Assembly (NCBI RefSeq): GCF_013407955.1 | Contig: NZ_JACCBU010000001.1 | Coordinates: 1,984,001 to 2,048,000 of the forward strand | DNA: 64,000 bases | From: Microlunatus parietis | Lineage (GTDB): Bacteria; Actinomycetota; Actinomycetes; Propionibacteriales; Propionibacteriaceae | Direction: 5' to 3' | Shown: positions 15,024 to 23,563 of the stretch, one piece after another | Numbering within the stretch: the stretch's first letter is position 1 | Layout: every line of letters starts with the position of its first letter | Translations under genes and position numbers: made by a program | The notes under the pieces: generated by a model | Told to the model about the DNA's origin: nothing | Database searches by the model: none | Seen by the model: only the letters and a program-made list of their open reading frames with translations

Positions 15024-16491
15024 GCGGGAGCGGTGCGGACCTGCAACTCGGTGTAGCGCTCGAGGCCCCAGGGTCCGTTGGTCACGCCGATGCCGCTCTG
15101 CTTGTGGCCCCCGAAGGGCAGGTCGGGACGCAGGCCGTTGCCGTGAGCATTCACGGTGACCTGTCCGGCCTCCAGCCGCGCTGCCACCGCCGCCGCGCGA
15201 GCCGGGTCGCCGGACCACACCGATGCGGTCAGGCCGTACGGGCCGTCGCTGCCACCGCCGCCGCGCGAGCCGGGTCGCCGGACCACACCGATGCGGTCAG
15301 GCCGTACGGGCCGTCGTTGACCCGCTTCACCACCTCGTCCAGATCGCGGTAGGTGATCACGGGCAACGCGGGCCCGAACTGCTCCTCGTCCACGATGCGG
15401 GTGCCGTCGCTCACTCCGGTCAGGATCGTCGGCGCGAAGAAGTAGCCGGGACGGTCGAGGGCCCGACCGCCGGCCGCGGCGACCGCTCCGTGGGCGAGGG
15501 CGTCGGCGACCAGCTCGGACACGCGGTCGAACTGCGGGCGGGTGGAGATCGGGCCCAGGTCGACGTCGTCGTCGAGGCCGCTGCCGACCCGGGCCGCGTT
15601 TGCTCGTTCCGCCAGCGCCTCGACCAGCGCGGCGTGCTGTCGCTCGGGTACGTACACCCGCTTGATCACCATGCAGTTCTGGCCGCTGTTCATGAACGCG
15701 CCGGTGAAGAGGTCAGCCGCGATCCGGCCCGGGTCGGCGTCGTCGAGGACGAGGGCCGGGTCGTTGCCGCCGAGCTCCAGGGTGACGTGCTTGAGGTCCC
15801 GAGCGGCCGCAGCCGCGACCTTCTTCCCGGTCGCGACCGAGCCGGTGAAGCTGATCTTCCACGGTGTCGGGTGCTCGGTCATCCAGGCACCGAGGGGGTC
15901 TCGGCCGGTGACGATGTTGAGCACGCCGGGCGGGAAGACGTCGCGCAGCAGCTCGCCCAGCGCCAGGGTGGCCAGCGGCGTGAAAGGGGACGGCTTGAGC
16001 ACGACCGTGTTGCCCGCCAGCAACGCCGGCGCGAACTTCCACACCGCCAGGATGAGGGGCAGATTCCACGGCGCGATCGCGGCCACGACGCCGCCCGGGC
16101 GCCGTACCACCTCGGCGAAGCCGGACTCGTCGTCCTGAACGATCTCGCGCCGGAGTTCCAGCCCGGCGTAGTAGCGCAGCCAACCGACGGCCCAACCGAC
16201 CTCGGCCCGTGCGTCGCGCAACGGCCGCCCCTGCTCCAGGGTGATCAGCCGGGCGAGCCGGTCGGTCTCGGCCTCGATCGTCTCGGCGGCGACGAGCAGG
16301 CTGCGCCGTCGCTCTGATTCGTCGAGCCGCCAGTGGCGATAGGCCTCGGCGGCGGCCTCCATCGCGGCGTCCAGGTGCCGGCGGTCGGCGTCCGGTGCCT
16401 GCGCGAAGACCTCGCCGGTGGCGGGATCGATGACATCGAACGTCGCAGCGGTCGTCGCCACGCCGTTGCTGATCATGGTGGGTTCGGTCAT
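15020..16491 (-). pseudogene. aldehyde dehydrogenase, frameshifted by a 68-bp tandem duplication
   Basis: NAD(P)-dependent aldehyde dehydrogenase homologue. The frame from ATG 16491 shows APWNLPLILAVWKFAPALL, the Rossmann-contact FTGSVATGKKV, active-site Glu in LELGGNDPALV and Cys in NSGQNCMVIKR. At 15316 a 68-bp segment is repeated in tandem; 68 is not a multiple of three, so translation leaves frame and stops at 15229 after ~420 residues. The lost C-terminus (NGLRPDLPFGGHKQSGIG ... ERYTEL) is intact in another frame and ends at 15020. Removing one copy restores ~467 residues. The ATG overlaps the MFS stop (ATGA). Real inactivation and assembly artefact are both possible. Confidence 0.9.
15179..15316. 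repeat. 68-bp tandem direct duplication inside the aldehyde dehydrogenase gene
   Basis: Positions 15179-15248 and 15247-15316 are identical 70-base stretches offset by 68. Both contain GACCACACCGATGCGGTC. The duplication breaks the reading frame of the minus-strand gene. Confidence 0.97.
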
Positions 16492-17664
16492 CGTCGTTCC
16501 TTGCTGGTCAGGTGAAGTGAGGGCGAGGTGCCGGACCGGCGACGGGTGGTCACCACGGCCAGGGCGAACGCCAGCGCCGTGATCACCGCCGCCGGCCAGC
16601 CGAGTTGGGACGGGGCGAGCCAGTGCTGGGCCAGGCCGCCCACGGCGCCGCCGGCCGCGATCCCGACCTGGACGGCGGCGGAGTTGAGGCCGAGCAGGAT
16701 CGGCGCGGCGGCCGGGGCGTGGGCGACCAGTCGGTGTTGTTGCGGGATGACGGGTACGCCGATGCACAGTCCCCACAGCGCGGCCCACACCAGCGCCGGC
16801 GCCGGCCCGGTCAGCATCACCGGGCTGATCGCCAGGACCAGCGTCGCCGCCAGCAGCGACCCGGTCAGGACCCGCTCCGGTCCGAACCGATCGGTCAACG
16901 GGCCGGCGAGCAGGGTCCCGGTCAGGGTTCCGGCACCCCAGGCGAACAACAGGATCGTCAGCGTGGCCACCGAGCCGCCGGTCACGCCGTCGGTCGCCGT
17001 CGCCACGTACGGATAGAGGACGTACGACCCCGCGAGCGCCGCCATCGTGACGACCAGAACGCCGAGCACCCACGGCTGGCGCAGTGGGGCGAGCCGGGAC
17101 CGGAGCCCGGCGACGGGCAGGGTGACCGCGGGCAGGCCGACGACGATGCCCACGGCCGCGACCAGTCCGGCGCCCGCGACGGCCCACAGGGTGAGGCGCC
17201 AGTCGGTGCCACCGATCAGCGTGCCGAGCGGCAGCCCGAGCGCGGTGGACGAGCTCAACCCGCCCATGACCAGGGCCAACGCCTTGCCGCGCCGCTCGGG
17301 CGGCAGCAGCGCGACGGCGGTGCTCGCGGCGGTGGACGTGATGATGCCGGCGCCGGCCGCGGTGACGATCCGGGCCGCCAGGACGAAGCCGTAGTCCGGT
17401 GCCCAGTGCGGTCGCGGCGTTGCCGGCGACGAACACCGTCAGGGCCAGCAACAGAGCGGTCCGCCGGTTCAGGCCGCTGGTGGCCGCGCCGAGGACGGGG
17501 GCCGACACCGCGAACGTCAACGCGAACAGGGTCACCAACTGGCCAGCGGCCGGGATGGTGACGCCGAGATCCGCCGCGATCGCCGGCAACAGGCCGGCGA
17601 TGACGAAGTTGTCGGTACCGACCGCGAACGTGGCCAGCACCAGGGGCAGCAGCCGTGCGTACAC
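16488..17664 (-). pseudogene. MFS transporter (Cmr/AraJ-like DHA1), frameshifted near 17402
   Basis: About 390-residue major facilitator exporter with 12 predicted helices. From GTG 17664 (GGAGGG upstream) the frame reads LPLVLATFAVGTDNFVIAGL, the DHA1 N-terminus, to GNAATAL; then coding potential jumps to another frame (DYGFVLAARIVTAAGAG ... VMGGLSSSTALGLPLGTLIG) that continues to the stop at 16488. One extra G in the GGG at 17402-17404 would explain this. The stop overlaps the dehydrogenase ATG. Both genes of this ArsR-linked operon are therefore broken as given. Confidence 0.85.
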
Positions 17665-17678
17665 GGTCCCTCCAGACT

Positions 17679-17723
17679 GTTGGATGATCGCAAAACTATC
17701 CGAGGGTTGGATGTTTGTCCAAC
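17679..17723. promoter_or_regulatory. probable ArsR operator region
   Basis: GTTGGA and TCCAAC form an inverted repeat (17706-17711 and 17718-17723) and a second GTTGGATG half-site occurs at 17679. They sit in the AT-richer gap between the MFS gene and the divergent ArsR gene. Confidence 0.5.
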
Positions 17724-17773
17724 AATCAAATGAAGGCTACGGTTGAGGGCGCCGATTCCGGGAGGAGGATCCG

Positions 17774-18094
17774 ATGCGCGAACTGCCCCACCCGCCGGCG
17801 GACACGATCCGGCTGGCCCAGGTCCTGCACGCGCTGTCGGACGAGGCGCGCCTGGAGATCGTGGCCCGGCTGGCCGAGAGCGACGAGACCTGCGCACCGC
17901 TCGGCGACGGGATCGAGCTGCACAAGTCGACGCTGTCGCATCACTACCGGGTCCTGCGCGAGGCCGGCCTCACGCACACGACGGTGGTGGGACGGACCAG
18001 GCTGATCCGGCTGCGGCGCGACGACCTGGACGAGCTGTTTCCCGGGTTGCTCGACGCCGTGCTCCACAATCTGGCCGCGCGACCGGTTCGTTGA
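17774..18094 (+). CDS. ArsR/SmtB-family repressor
   Basis: A 106-residue winged-helix regulator. The fold is complete: QVLHALSDEARLEIVARLAE, then the recognition segment HKSTLSHHYRVLREAGL, then the wing VVGRTRLIRLRRDDL. The metal-site motif ELCVC of arsenic-type ArsR is absent (the position reads SDETCAPL, with a single Cys), so it is probably not a metal sensor and more likely senses a reactive small molecule such as an aldehyde; that is inference from the adjoining dehydrogenase/exporter operon. GGAGGAGG lies before the ATG. Confidence 0.88.
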   Translation: MRELPHPPADTIRLAQVLHALSDEARLEIVARLAESDETCAPLGDGIELHKSTLSHHYRVLREAGLTHTTVVGRTRLIRLRRDDLDELFPGLLDAVLHNLAARPVR

Positions 18095-18113
18095 CCGAAC
18101 TCAGCCGGGAACC

Positions 18114-18476
18114 GTGATCATGGAATCGCCGCCGATCGGGTCGGTGCTGTCAAGGGTGTGGTGGTGGAGCACACCGGACCGGTATGCGGGGCCGGCCAGG
18201 TTCGACACGCTGGCGAAGGCCCGGCGACACGGCCCGGCTCCGGTGATCAGCGTGGAGGTCGTCCTGACCACGCCGGATGATCGCGAGATCGTCACCCGCG
18301 GCGGCGTCCCGTCGGCGGACACGATGTGGCGCCGGTCCACGCGGCAGGAGGACGGCGTCCTGCCCGTCGTCGGAGCGGGAGTGATCGAGGTGGTCCCGAC
18401 GGGTTCGACCGGCATCCTCGAGATCGTCTTCCGCAACCCGGACGGCTCCCGGTTCGTGCTGATCCCGACGAACTAG
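18114..18476 (+). CDS. small hypothetical protein
   Basis: A 120-residue frame starting at GTG 18114 (or ATG 18120). It reads as a beta-rich soluble protein (VISVEVVLTTPDDREIVTRGG ... GILEIVFRNPDGSRFVLI) with no signal peptide, membrane segment or recognised family. The ribosome site is weak. It lies just downstream of ArsR and its stop overlaps the converging SepX-like gene by 4 bases. Codon use looks genuine, but the evidence is moderate. Confidence 0.5.
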   Translation: MIMESPPIGSVLSRVWWWSTPDRYAGPARFDTLAKARRHGPAPVISVEVVLTTPDDREIVTRGGVPSADTMWRRSTRQEDGVLPVVGAGVIEVVPTGSTGILEIVFRNPDGSRFVLIPTN

Positions 18477-19249
18477 GCGGAGGCGGCGCGACGGTCTGTG
18501 TCGCCGTCGGTCTCCTTGGCCTTCTTCTTCGTCGTCGGCGCATCGGCCGTGACGGGTACGGACTGACGCCCCGAGCTGGTGACGTCGGGGCTGGACAGAT
18601 CGATCGTGCGTACGGTGCGCGGCGCGAGCGGCTTCGACACGTACGTCGGCATGGTGATCGGCACTGGATCCCACAGTCCGCCGGGCTTGCCGGGCTGCGC
18701 GGTCTCGCCGAGCGCGAGCGAACCGGTCTTCTCGTCCGGGGTGCGCTGGTGCTTCGGGCTGAGGAAGATCGTGTTCTCGTCGCTGCCGCGGCGGATCGAC
18801 TGGAACCGGGCGTCCAGGTCGCGGCGCATGCCGCGGACGCTGATCCGGGCGACGACGACGAAGCCGACCAGCAGGCCGCCGGGGATCGCCACCGACCACC
18901 ACGGGATCAGCCCGAACGCGCAGACGGAGACCACCGCGGAGGTGATCGTCATCAGCAGCACCAGCATCCGGAGCCGGCGGCGGGCGGCCAGCCGTTCCAG
19001 GCGGCGCAGGTCGGCGATCGCGGCGCGCCGGGTCAGCGGGGTGGAGACCTCGACGGAGGGAATCTCGGCGAGGTCCTGGTCGAGCAGTGGGGCCATCCCC
19101 TGCCGGATGATCCGGATCGAATCCGAGAACCGGTTCGCCGGGTCCTCCTCGTCGACCTCGGGCGCGTCGTCCCGGCGGACGAACATGGGGACGAGGTAGA
19201 TCAACCACGCCACCGCGATGGCGCCGAAGATGATCCCGGTCGTACCCAC
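18473..19249 (-). CDS. SepX/GlpR-like actinobacterial divisome membrane protein
   Basis: A 258-residue membrane protein. It has an N-terminal anchor (IIFGAIAVAWLIYLVPMFV), an acidic linker, a helical RRAAIADLRRLERLAARRR segment, two central hydrophobic helices (about 95-135) and a long disordered C-terminal tail ending in Lys/Thr/Ala. This layout and its place beside rimJ-mog-moaC-moeA match the conserved SepX (Streptomyces) / GlpR (Corynebacterium) protein, a partner of the MoeA-like divisome protein Glp. Family assignment rests on synteny and topology, as no catalytic motif exists. The GTG lies 6 bases after TAACGT. Confidence 0.7.
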   Translation of the reverse strand: MGTTGIIFGAIAVAWLIYLVPMFVRRDDAPEVDEEDPANRFSDSIRIIRQGMAPLLDQDLAEIPSVEVSTPLTRRAAIADLRRLERLAARRRLRMLVLLMTITSAVVSVCAFGLIPWWSVAIPGGLLVGFVVVARISVRGMRRDLDARFQSIRRGSDENTIFLSPKHQRTPDEKTGSLALGETAQPGKPGGLWDPVPITMPTYVSKPLAPRTVRTIDLSSPDVTSSGRQSVPVTADAPTTKKKAKETDGDTDRRAASA

Positions 19250-19255
19250 AAGGTG

Positions 19256-19261
19256 ACGTTA
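19256..19261 (-). promoter_or_regulatory. -10 box TAACGT, leaderless SepX-like gene
   Basis: TAACGT on the minus strand is 6 bases before the GTG at 19249. Confidence 0.5.
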
Positions 19262-19338
19262 CGGTCAGAACCCTGCTCGGGGTCCGACCTGGGTCGGTGT
19301 GTCGCGAAGTATCGTCCCGGAGGGGTACGTGATCAAGA

Positions 19339-20133
19339 TCATTTCCGGCTGGCCAGCCAGCGGTTGAGCATGCCCTCCGGCACCTCCTCTGCGTTCAGCG
19401 CGAACACGAGATGATCACGCCAATCCCCGTCGATGTGGAGATAACGCGGCCGCAGACCCTCCGGCCGGAACCCCAGTTTCTGCACCACCCGCAGGCTGCG
19501 TTCGTTCTCCGGCCGGATCGCGATCTCGATCCGGTGCAGCCGCATCACCGAGAAGCAGTAGTCGGTGGCCAGCGCCACTGCGGTCGGGATGATGCCCCGG
19601 CCGGCCAGCCGCTGATCGATCCAGTAGCCGATCTGGCCGCACGACGCGGAACCGCCGACGATGCCGCTCACGGTCAGCTGCCCGGCGAGCTGCGGGCCGC
19701 CGGTCGGCCGCCGTCCCTCCGCGACCCGTTCGGCCGAGAAGTCGTAGCAGACGAACCAGGGCAGCATCCGGCCCTGCCGGGCCTGCCGCTGCAGCATCCG
19801 GACCAGCGCCCCGTACGAGGTCGGCCGGTCCTCCGCGCCCGGCGGCCGGGTCGCGTCCCACGGCTTCAGCCAGGCCTGGTTGGCCCGGCGGACCCGGTCC
19901 CAGGCGGCCTGGTCGCGCAGCCGCATCGGCCGCAGCAGCACCGGGCCGTGGCTCAGCGACACCGGCCAGCGGTGCCGCTGCAGGATGGAGGGGCCGGCCG
20001 GCTGGGGCCACTCCAGCGCCGGGCCCGGCGATCCGGTCTCGGGTCCACCGTCCTGGTCGCCGGACGCACCCGTGCCGCCGGGCATCTCAGCCGGACCCGC
20101 CGTGGTCGGTACCCCGTAGTTGGCTGACGGCAT
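19339..20133 (-). CDS. RimJ/RimL-type GNAT acetyltransferase
   Basis: N-acetyltransferase of the RimJ subfamily, which acetylates alanine/serine N-termini of ribosomal or other proteins. GNAT motifs are visible: PVLLRPMRLRDQAAWDRV (beta1/alpha1), GQIGYWIDQRLAGRGIIPTA (motif A acetyl-CoA loop) and IRPENERSLRVVQKLGFRPEG (motif B). An ATG at 20133 has AAGGAGG 8 bases upstream, but this falls inside mog where Lys-Glu-Val is natural; the ATG at 20085, just after the mog stop, is the alternative. The ~60 N-terminal residues are poorly structured. Part of the molybdopterin/divisome operon. Confidence 0.85.
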   Translation of the reverse strand: MPSANYGVPTTAGPAEMPGGTGASGDQDGGPETGSPGPALEWPQPAGPSILQRHRWPVSLSHGPVLLRPMRLRDQAAWDRVRRANQAWLKPWDATRPPGAEDRPTSYGALVRMLQRQARQGRMLPWFVCYDFSAERVAEGRRPTGGPQLAGQLTVSGIVGGSASCGQIGYWIDQRLAGRGIIPTAVALATDYCFSVMRLHRIEIAIRPENERSLRVVQKLGFRPEGLRPRYLHIDGDWRDHLVFALNAEEVPEGMLNRWLASRK

Positions 20134-20587
20134 GCGGCAGCACCTCCTTCAGGACAGCCATTCCGTCCCGCGCCCCGCCGCTGGATCCCGGCAAATTGAT
20201 GATCATGGTACGGTCCGCGACGCCGGCCAGGCCGCGGCTCAGCACGGCGGACGGGACGCCGTGATCGACGCCGTAGCGGGCGATCGCGGCGGCGAGGTGC
20301 GGGAGTTCCGCGGTGAGCAGCGGCCGGGTCTGTTCCGGCGTCCGGTCGGTTGGGCTGAGCCCGGTGCCGCCGGTGGTGATCACCACGTCGAGCGGCGCGC
20401 CGTCCAGCAGGTCGCGCAGCATCGCCCCGACCGGATCCCCGTCCGGCACCAGGTACGGCCCCGCGACCTCGAAGCCCAGTTCGCGGAGCGCAGCCATGAT
20501 CACGGGTCCCGACCGGTCCTCGTACACGCCGGCGGCGGCCCGCGTGGACACGGTGATCACCGCCGCCGTCGGCACCTCCGTCGTCAT
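20087..20587 (-). CDS. mog: molybdopterin adenylyltransferase MogA/MoaB type
   Basis: A 166-residue MoaB/Mog-fold protein that adenylates molybdopterin before metal insertion. Key motifs are AVITVSTRAAAGVYEDRSGP, VITTGGTGLSPTDRTPE (nucleotide-binding TGGTG with the catalytic Asp) and the tail LPHAVSQLRGTDH. Length is typical of the small actinobacterial form. Its ATG overlaps the moaC stop (ATGA). Confidence 0.9.
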   Translation of the reverse strand: MTTEVPTAAVITVSTRAAAGVYEDRSGPVIMAALRELGFEVAGPYLVPDGDPVGAMLRDLLDGAPLDVVITTGGTGLSPTDRTPEQTRPLLTAELPHLAAAIARYGVDHGVPSAVLSRGLAGVADRTMIINLPGSSGGARDGMAVLKEVLPHAVSQLRGTDHGGSG

Positions 20588-21087
20588 GGCTGGTCCGGCT
20601 CCGCCCGGACGTACCTGCCGCTGCGGCCGCCTTCCTTGGCCAGCACCGCGACCTCGGTGATCATGGCGTCCCGGTCGATCGCCTTGATCATGTCGATCAT
20701 GGTCAGCCCCGCGACCGCGACGGCGGTGAGCGCCTCCATCTCGACCCCGGTCCGGTCCGTGGTGCGGACCGTCGCCGTGATCCGTACGCCCTCGTCGACG
20801 ACCGCGCAGTCCACGTCGACGCCGCTGATCGCCAGCGGATGACAGAGCGGGATCAGGTCCGGAGTTCTTTTGGCGCCTTGGATTCCGGCGATCCGGGCCA
20901 CCGCGAGCGCATCGCCCTTCGGCACCATGCCGTCCCGCAGCGTGGCGACGGCCGTCGGGCTGAGCCGGACCAGCCCGGCTGCGGTAGCGGACCGCGCGGT
21001 CACCGGCTTGTCCGACACGTCCACCATCCGGGCCTCGCCGGACGCGTTCAGGTGGGTCAGCCCGGTCGGCGGCGGTTCACTGGTCAT
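20584..21087 (-). CDS. moaC: cyclic pyranopterin monophosphate synthase
   Basis: A 167-residue MoaC, which converts the MoaA product to cyclic pyranopterin monophosphate in molybdenum cofactor synthesis. Diagnostic segments are present: MVDVSDKPVTARSATA, IPLCHPLAISGVDVD (active-site His), and GVEMEALTAVAVAGLTMIDMIKAIDRD. It overlaps the end of moeA by 11 bases and mog by 4, so the cluster is a tight operon. moaA, moaD and moaE are not in the window. Confidence 0.95.
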   Translation of the reverse strand: MTSEPPPTGLTHLNASGEARMVDVSDKPVTARSATAAGLVRLSPTAVATLRDGMVPKGDALAVARIAGIQGAKRTPDLIPLCHPLAISGVDVDCAVVDEGVRITATVRTTDRTGVEMEALTAVAVAGLTMIDMIKAIDRDAMITEVAVLAKEGGRSGRYVRAEPDQP

Positions 21088-22399
21088 CGTCGAGCAACCA
21101 GACGTCGACCTCGTGACCGGCCGGGATCTCCTCGACCTCCCGCGGAATGATCACCAGCGCGTTCGCCCGGGACAGGTCGCCGATCAGATGCGAGCCGTGC
21201 CCGCCGGCCAGCTCCACCTGGTAGCCACCGTCGGCGTCGACACTGACCACACCCCGGGCGAAGTTCATCCGGCCGAAGCTGCCATGGATCGCCTTGGCGG
21301 CGCGGCAGCGCAACACCGGCCGGGTGTACGGCGTCACGCCCATCAGCTTGCGGATCACCGGCCGGACGAACGTCTCGAACGACACGAAGGCACTGACCGG
21401 GTTGCCCGGGACCATGATCATCGGCGTCCGGTCGTCGCCGATCAGGCCGAAGCCCTGCGGCTTGCCGGGCTGCATCGCGACAGCCGCGAAATCGCAGGAG
21501 CCGAGCTCCGGCATCACCTGCTTGACCACGTCATGATCACCCTGGCTCACCCCGCCCGAGGTGAGCAGCAGGTCGGCCCGGATCAGCTGGTCCGAGATCA
21601 CCTGCCGGACCTGGTCCGGATCGTCGCCGACCAGCCCGACCCGGAACACCTGCGCGCCGGCGGCCTTCGCGGCGGCGGCGAGCAGGAACGAGTTGGAGTC
21701 GTAGATGTGCTGCTCGCTGGGCAGGTCCAGGCCCGGGTCGACCAGTTCCGAGCCGGTGGCCAGCACGACGACCCGCGGCCGAGGCCGTACCAGCACCTTG
21801 TCCTTGCCGATCGCAGCGAGCAGCCCGATCCGGCGGGCGTCCAGCCGGTCGCCGGCCGCCAGCACGAGTTCGCCGGCGGAGACGTCCTCGCCGGTCCGCC
21901 GGATGTGCCGGCCGCGGTCGGACGGCTCGAACACCCGGACGTCGTCGGCCCCGCGATCGGTGTTCTCGTACGGAACGACGGCGTCGGCCTGCTCGGGCAG
22001 CGGCGCGCCGGTCATGATCTTCATCGCGGTGCCCGGCGACAGCGGGTGCTGGGCGGCCTGTCCGGCGGCGACCTCGCCGACCACCGGCAGCGTCACCGGC
22101 CGATCCTCGGACGCGGCGGCGACGTCCTCGGCCATCACCGCGTAGCCGTCCATCGCGGAATTGTCGAAGCCGGGCAGGCTGATCGTGGTGACGATGTCCT
22201 CGCACAGACTGAGCCCGACCGCATCCAGCAGCTGCTGCCCGAACGGCGGCAGTTCCTCGACTTGGCTGAGCAGGTAGTCACGGTGGTCCGCCATCGACCG
22301 CAACCCGTTCTCGTCGACCTGGGGCGGTTCGGCGAGCGGGGCCGGTGGCTCGGCGACGAACTCCGGTTCGTCCTTCCTCTTCCGACCGAACAAAGGCAT
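21077..22399 (-). CDS. moeA: MoeA/Glp molybdopterin molybdenumtransferase-like protein
   Basis: A 440-residue gephyrin-E/MoeA-family protein. It begins with a charged extension (MPLFGRKRKDEPEF ...), then shows LPGFDNSAMDGYAV, IMTGAPLPEQADAVVPYE, the MPT-binding VLATGSELVDPG and TSGGVSQGDHD, and PGNPVSAFVSFE. MoeA inserts molybdate into adenylated molybdopterin. In Actinobacteria a paralogue called Glp binds FtsZ and the membrane receptor GlpR; the SepX/GlpR-like gene four genes downstream makes that role possible here. The ATG is preceded by TAGTGT with a 7-base gap. Divergent from the cyclo-ligase gene. Confidence 0.92.
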   Translation of the reverse strand: MPLFGRKRKDEPEFVAEPPAPLAEPPQVDENGLRSMADHRDYLLSQVEELPPFGQQLLDAVGLSLCEDIVTTISLPGFDNSAMDGYAVMAEDVAAASEDRPVTLPVVGEVAAGQAAQHPLSPGTAMKIMTGAPLPEQADAVVPYENTDRGADDVRVFEPSDRGRHIRRTGEDVSAGELVLAAGDRLDARRIGLLAAIGKDKVLVRPRPRVVVLATGSELVDPGLDLPSEQHIYDSNSFLLAAAAKAAGAQVFRVGLVGDDPDQVRQVISDQLIRADLLLTSGGVSQGDHDVVKQVMPELGSCDFAAVAMQPGKPQGFGLIGDDRTPMIMVPGNPVSAFVSFETFVRPVIRKLMGVTPYTRPVLRCRAAKAIHGSFGRMNFARGVVSVDADGGYQVELAGGHGSHLIGDLSRANALVIIPREVEEIPAGHEVDVWLLDDDQ

Positions 22400-22406
22400 G
22401 CACGAC

Positions 22407-22412
22407 ACACTA
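22407..22412 (-). promoter_or_regulatory. -10 box TAGTGT, leaderless moeA
   Basis: TAGTGT on the minus strand is 7 bases before the ATG at 22399. Confidence 0.5.
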
Positions 22413-22429
22413 GTGGTGGTGTCCCTGCA

Positions 22430-22435
22430 TAGACT
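22430..22435 (+). promoter_or_regulatory. -10 box TAGACT, leaderless cyclo-ligase gene
   Basis: TAGACT lies 6 bases before the ATG at 22442. The divergent moeA box is only 17 bases away, so the two promoters interlock. Confidence 0.55.
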
Positions 22436-22441
22436 GGCGCG

Positions 22442-23056
22442 ATGCCCCAGGCTGGTGATGTCGAGGCGCTCAACGGCGCGAAGGCCGTACTGCGCAACGC
22501 CGTCCTGCTGCGCCGGGACACCCGGTCCGACGAGGAGCGACGCGCCAACGACGAGGCCCGCTTCGGCCTGATCCAGCGGACGCTGCTGGACCGCGGGCCG
22601 CTGGACAAGCTGGCCTGCTACCTGTCGTCGGACACCGAGCCGGGCACCCTGCAACTGGTCGCCTGGCTGGCCGCACAGGGGGTCGAGGTCCTGCTCCCGG
22701 TGCTCACCGACGGCGACGGCGGACTGCTGCCGGGTCCGGCCTGGGCCTGGTACACCGGCCCGGACGCGCTGCGTACCGGCCGCAAGTCGATCCTCGAACC
22801 GACCGGCGAGGTGCTCGGCCCGGAGGCGGTACGGGAAGCGGAAGTGATCATCTGCCCCGCCCTGGCGGCCGACCCGGCCGGTCAGCGGCTCGGCCGAGGG
22901 GCCGGCTGGTACGACCAGGCGCTCGCCGAGCTCCCCGACGACGCCGAGGTCTGGACCTTGATCAACGACGACGAGCTGCTGAACGAGTTGCCGGCCCAGG
23001 AGTGGGACCGCCCGGTCCGCCGGATCATCACCCAGACCCGCGTGATCGACTGCTGA
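22442..23056 (+). CDS. 5-formyltetrahydrofolate cyclo-ligase
   Basis: A 204-residue enzyme of the MTHFS family, which uses ATP to turn 5-formyl-THF into 5,10-methenyl-THF and so recycles a dead-end folate. The N-terminal basic helix (RRDTRSDEERRANDEARF), the substrate stretch LLPVLTDGDGG and the signature RLGRGAGWYDQAL (GRGxGYYD-like) are present. Length is typical. It lies divergent from moeA, a linkage conserved in many actinomycetes. Confidence 0.93.
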   Translation: MPQAGDVEALNGAKAVLRNAVLLRRDTRSDEERRANDEARFGLIQRTLLDRGPLDKLACYLSSDTEPGTLQLVAWLAAQGVEVLLPVLTDGDGGLLPGPAWAWYTGPDALRTGRKSILEPTGEVLGPEAVREAEVIICPALAADPAGQRLGRGAGWYDQALAELPDDAEVWTLINDDELLNELPAQEWDRPVRRIITQTRVIDC

Positions 23057-23114
23057 GTCCGTCACGATCGCATTGCCGTCTGGCGATTTCCGCGGCTCCG
23101 CGCCGTCGCTCAGC

Positions 23115-23120
23115 GACAAT
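23115..23120 (+). promoter_or_regulatory. -10 box GACAAT, leaderless lipoprotein gene
   Basis: GACAAT is 6 bases before the ATG at 23127. Confidence 0.4.
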
Positions 23121-23126
23121 CCGATC

Positions 23127-23555
23127 ATGAGGCGCGCCTGCTGGTTGATCGTCCTGATCCCGCTCCTCGTCGCGTGTCAGGGACTCGGCGGTCAGGGCGT
23201 CGCGCATTCGTGCGTCGGCCCGTATCTCGACGCCCAGCCACCCGGCGGCCGCTACGGCGATCCGCCGCCGACCGTCCGGCCCGGGTCGACCCTCGAGGTC
23301 TACGGGCATTGGTACACCAGCACCTGCAACGACACCGGCGGCAACGATCCGCTGGTACCGCTCCCGGACGTGGAGCTGACCTTGACCCTTCCAGGCGGTC
23401 AAACGCGAAATCTCGGGCGGCACACGCCCGGAGGGCCCGACCTGGGCTTCAAGACCGTGGTTCGGATCCCTGCCGACACCCGGTCCGGCACCGCGACGAT
23501 CAAGGCCGACGGGCCCTACCCTGCCGAGTTCCGCTTCGAGATCGGTCGCCCCTAG
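23127..23555 (+). CDS. small secreted lipoprotein, function unknown
   Basis: A 142-residue lipoprotein. The N-terminus MRRACWLIVLIPLLVACQG is a short signal with lipobox LVAC. The mature domain is beta-rich, with VRPGSTLEVYGHWYTSTCND near its start and ADTRSGTATIKAD near its end, resembling an Ig-like or bacterial surface beta-sandwich with a possible disulfide (two Cys). An upstream ATG at 23073 would lack a signal peptide and is rejected. It has no obvious operon partner; a long inverted repeat follows. Confidence 0.75.
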   Translation: MRRACWLIVLIPLLVACQGLGGQGVAHSCVGPYLDAQPPGGRYGDPPPTVRPGSTLEVYGHWYTSTCNDTGGNDPLVPLPDVELTLTLPGGQTRNLGRHTPGGPDLGFKTVVRIPADTRSGTATIKADGPYPAEFRFEIGRP

Positions 23556-23563
23556 CGGCTGGC

